From NCBI GenBank assembly GCA_016235455.1, contig JACRKZ010000018.1, positions 62,001 to 126,000 on the forward strand: DNA of 64,000 bases. The letters run 5' to 3'. Within the stretch, counting starts at the first letter, position 1; the number at the start of each line of letters is the position of its first letter. The position numbers were made by a program, and so were the translations under genes. The notes beneath the pieces are model-generated. The model was not told the DNA's origin. It saw nothing but the letters and a program-made list of their open reading frames with translations, and made no database searches. Below are positions 63,159 to 64,000 of this stretch, one piece after another. The DNA is from Armatimonadota bacterium. Its GTDB lineage: Bacteria; Armatimonadota; UBA10988.

Positions 63159-64000
63159 CGGGTGTCGCCATCGCCGCGCTCATCACGATGGCCGCGCACA
63201 ACCTGGGCGCCGCGCTGCTGGCCGCAGCGCCAGGCGTCGCGCTCGGTGCGCCCGACCGGCGGCTGGTACTGCGCTGCGGCGTCGGGCTGGGCGCGCTGGC
63301 CTATGTCGTCCTGGCCATCGGCCTGGTCGGCGGCCTGAGCCCGGTGGTGGGCTGGCTGCTGGTCGGCCTCGCGCTGGCCGCGGGGCTGCCAGCGCTGCGG
63401 CGCGCGCGGCCGGCGCAGCCCGACCCCGTCGCCATGACACTCATCGTGCACCATCCCGGCGCAGTCGACGGCGACGACACGTGGCCGCGCCTGGCCGACT
63501 GGCTGATCGGCGCGGCGCTGGCCATCGTGGCGCTGTTCGCGCTGCTGACCGCGCTGGCGCCGCCGGCCGGTTACGACGAGTTGACCTACCATCTGGCGGC
63601 GCCGAAGATCTTCGCGCGCACGGGCTGGGTGACGATCCTGCCCTATGACCATCACACGGCCTTCGCCTTCACGCTGCAGATGCTCTACACCTTGGCGCTG
63701 CTCATCGGCAACGCGGCCGCGGCCAAGCTCATCGGGCTGACGCTGGCGGTGCTGAGCCTGGTCGCGCTCAACGTGGTGGCGCGTGAGTGGTTCGGCCGTC
63801 GCGTGGGCCGGCTGGCGCTGGTCATCGTGGCCTTCACGCCATTGGTCATCACCCACGCGCCGCTGGCCTACACCGAGTTCGGGCTCATGTTCTGGACGCT
63901 GCTCGCGCTGCTGAGCTGCGGCCAGTACCTGAACCTGTCGGGCGATGCCGTGAGCACCGCGGGTCAGGGCCTGCGCGCCGCCGCCCGGCAGCCGCGGTGG
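63155..64000 (+). CDS. GT-C membrane glycosyltransferase (GT39-like), 3' end outside window
   Basis: 282 codons seen, apparently beginning with TTG 63155 inside the previous stop. Several transmembrane segments: VLRCGVGLGALAYVVLAIGLV, VVGWLLVGLALAAGL, LIGAALAIVALFALLTALAP, and LIGLTLAVLSLVALNVVA later. After the second pair comes an Asp/Glu loop GYDELTYHLAAPKIFARTGW, the place of the catalytic acidic residue in GT-C enzymes that use polyprenyl-phosphate sugars. It may add sugar to a lipid or protein at the envelope. The start codon is uncertain; no strong ribosome site is seen. Confidence 0.7.
   Translation, partial: MTGVAIAALITMAAHNLGAALLAAAPGVALGAPDRRLVLRCGVGLGALAYVVLAIGLVGGLSPVVGWLLVGLALAAGLPALRRARPAQPDPVAMTLIVHHPGAVDGDDTWPRLADWLIGAALAIVALFALLTALAPPAGYDELTYHLAAPKIFARTGWVTILPYDHHTAFAFTLQMLYTLALLIGNAAAAKLIGLTLAVLSLVALNVVAREWFGRRVGRLALVIVAFTPLVITHAPLAYTEFGLMFWTLLALLSCGQYLNLSGDAVSTAGQGLRAAARQPRW

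Overview
High-G+C bacterial chromosome segment (I judge roughly two thirds G+C or more by eye). Best guess for the host is Armatimonadota or a close relative. Two prepilin genes have the [25 protein letters not shown] N-terminus followed by PVFAKAREK and a C-terminal CDGHxKW box, and the gene set (DUF2961, DUF6259, GH36/GH2/GH42-like enzymes, several Gfo/Idh/MocA oxidoreductases, URO-D-like protein) is typical of that group. This is inference; no rRNA or tRNA gene was found. TGA is used as an ordinary stop in many genes here, so the code looks standard.

Layout. 1-11.3 kb (minus strand): a glycan-degradation run reading prepilin, GH42-like enzyme, GH36 alpha-galactosidase, DUF2961 gene (broken by one in-frame TGA), two tandemly duplicated SGNH hydrolases, and a cyclase/ATPase regulator cut by the window start. 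11.4-18.6 kb (plus): a membrane protein, then a kdp potassium-uptake operon (26-aa microprotein, kdpF, kdpA, kdpB, kdpC, and a kdpD that stops before the kinase domain). 18.6-32.4 kb: GH2 beta-mannosidase, three Gfo/Idh/MocA oxidoreductases, a large hybrid sensor kinase, an unrecognised 533-aa protein with an internal repeat, a DUF885 peptidase and a membrane-anchored partner. 32.5-47.6 kb (plus): a rhamnose-type CUT2 ABC transporter in which the second permease and the binding protein share one uninterrupted reading frame, then two giant secreted glycoside-hydrolase-like proteins, a GntR/LacI hybrid regulator and a secreted beta-propeller protein. 47.6-61.4 kb (mainly minus): an esterase lipoprotein and a tight operon of a 142-aa protein, a 1661-aa DUF4132 giant, a zinc-ribbon membrane protein, ExbB and ExbD. 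A second DUF4132 giant lies upstream, separated by a prepilin gene on the opposite strand. 61.5-64 kb (plus): URO-D-like protein, 47-aa membrane microprotein, PhnB-like VOC protein, and a GT-C glycosyltransferase cut by the window end.

How the parts fit. Most of the window serves capture and dismantling of plant or microbial polysaccharide: secreted and lipid-anchored hydrolases release galactosides, mannosides and deoxy-sugars, the RhaSTPQ-type importer takes up rhamnose-like sugars, and Gfo/Idh/MocA enzymes process sugars in the cell. The kdp operon is a separate high-affinity potassium system. The most unusual items are the permease/binding-protein fusion, the DUF4132-ExbBD operon, the kinase-less KdpD with a PhoB-like repeat upstream of its operon, the DUF2961 gene with a TGA at a likely Trp codon, and a palindrome near -61.5 of the beta-mannosidase promoter.
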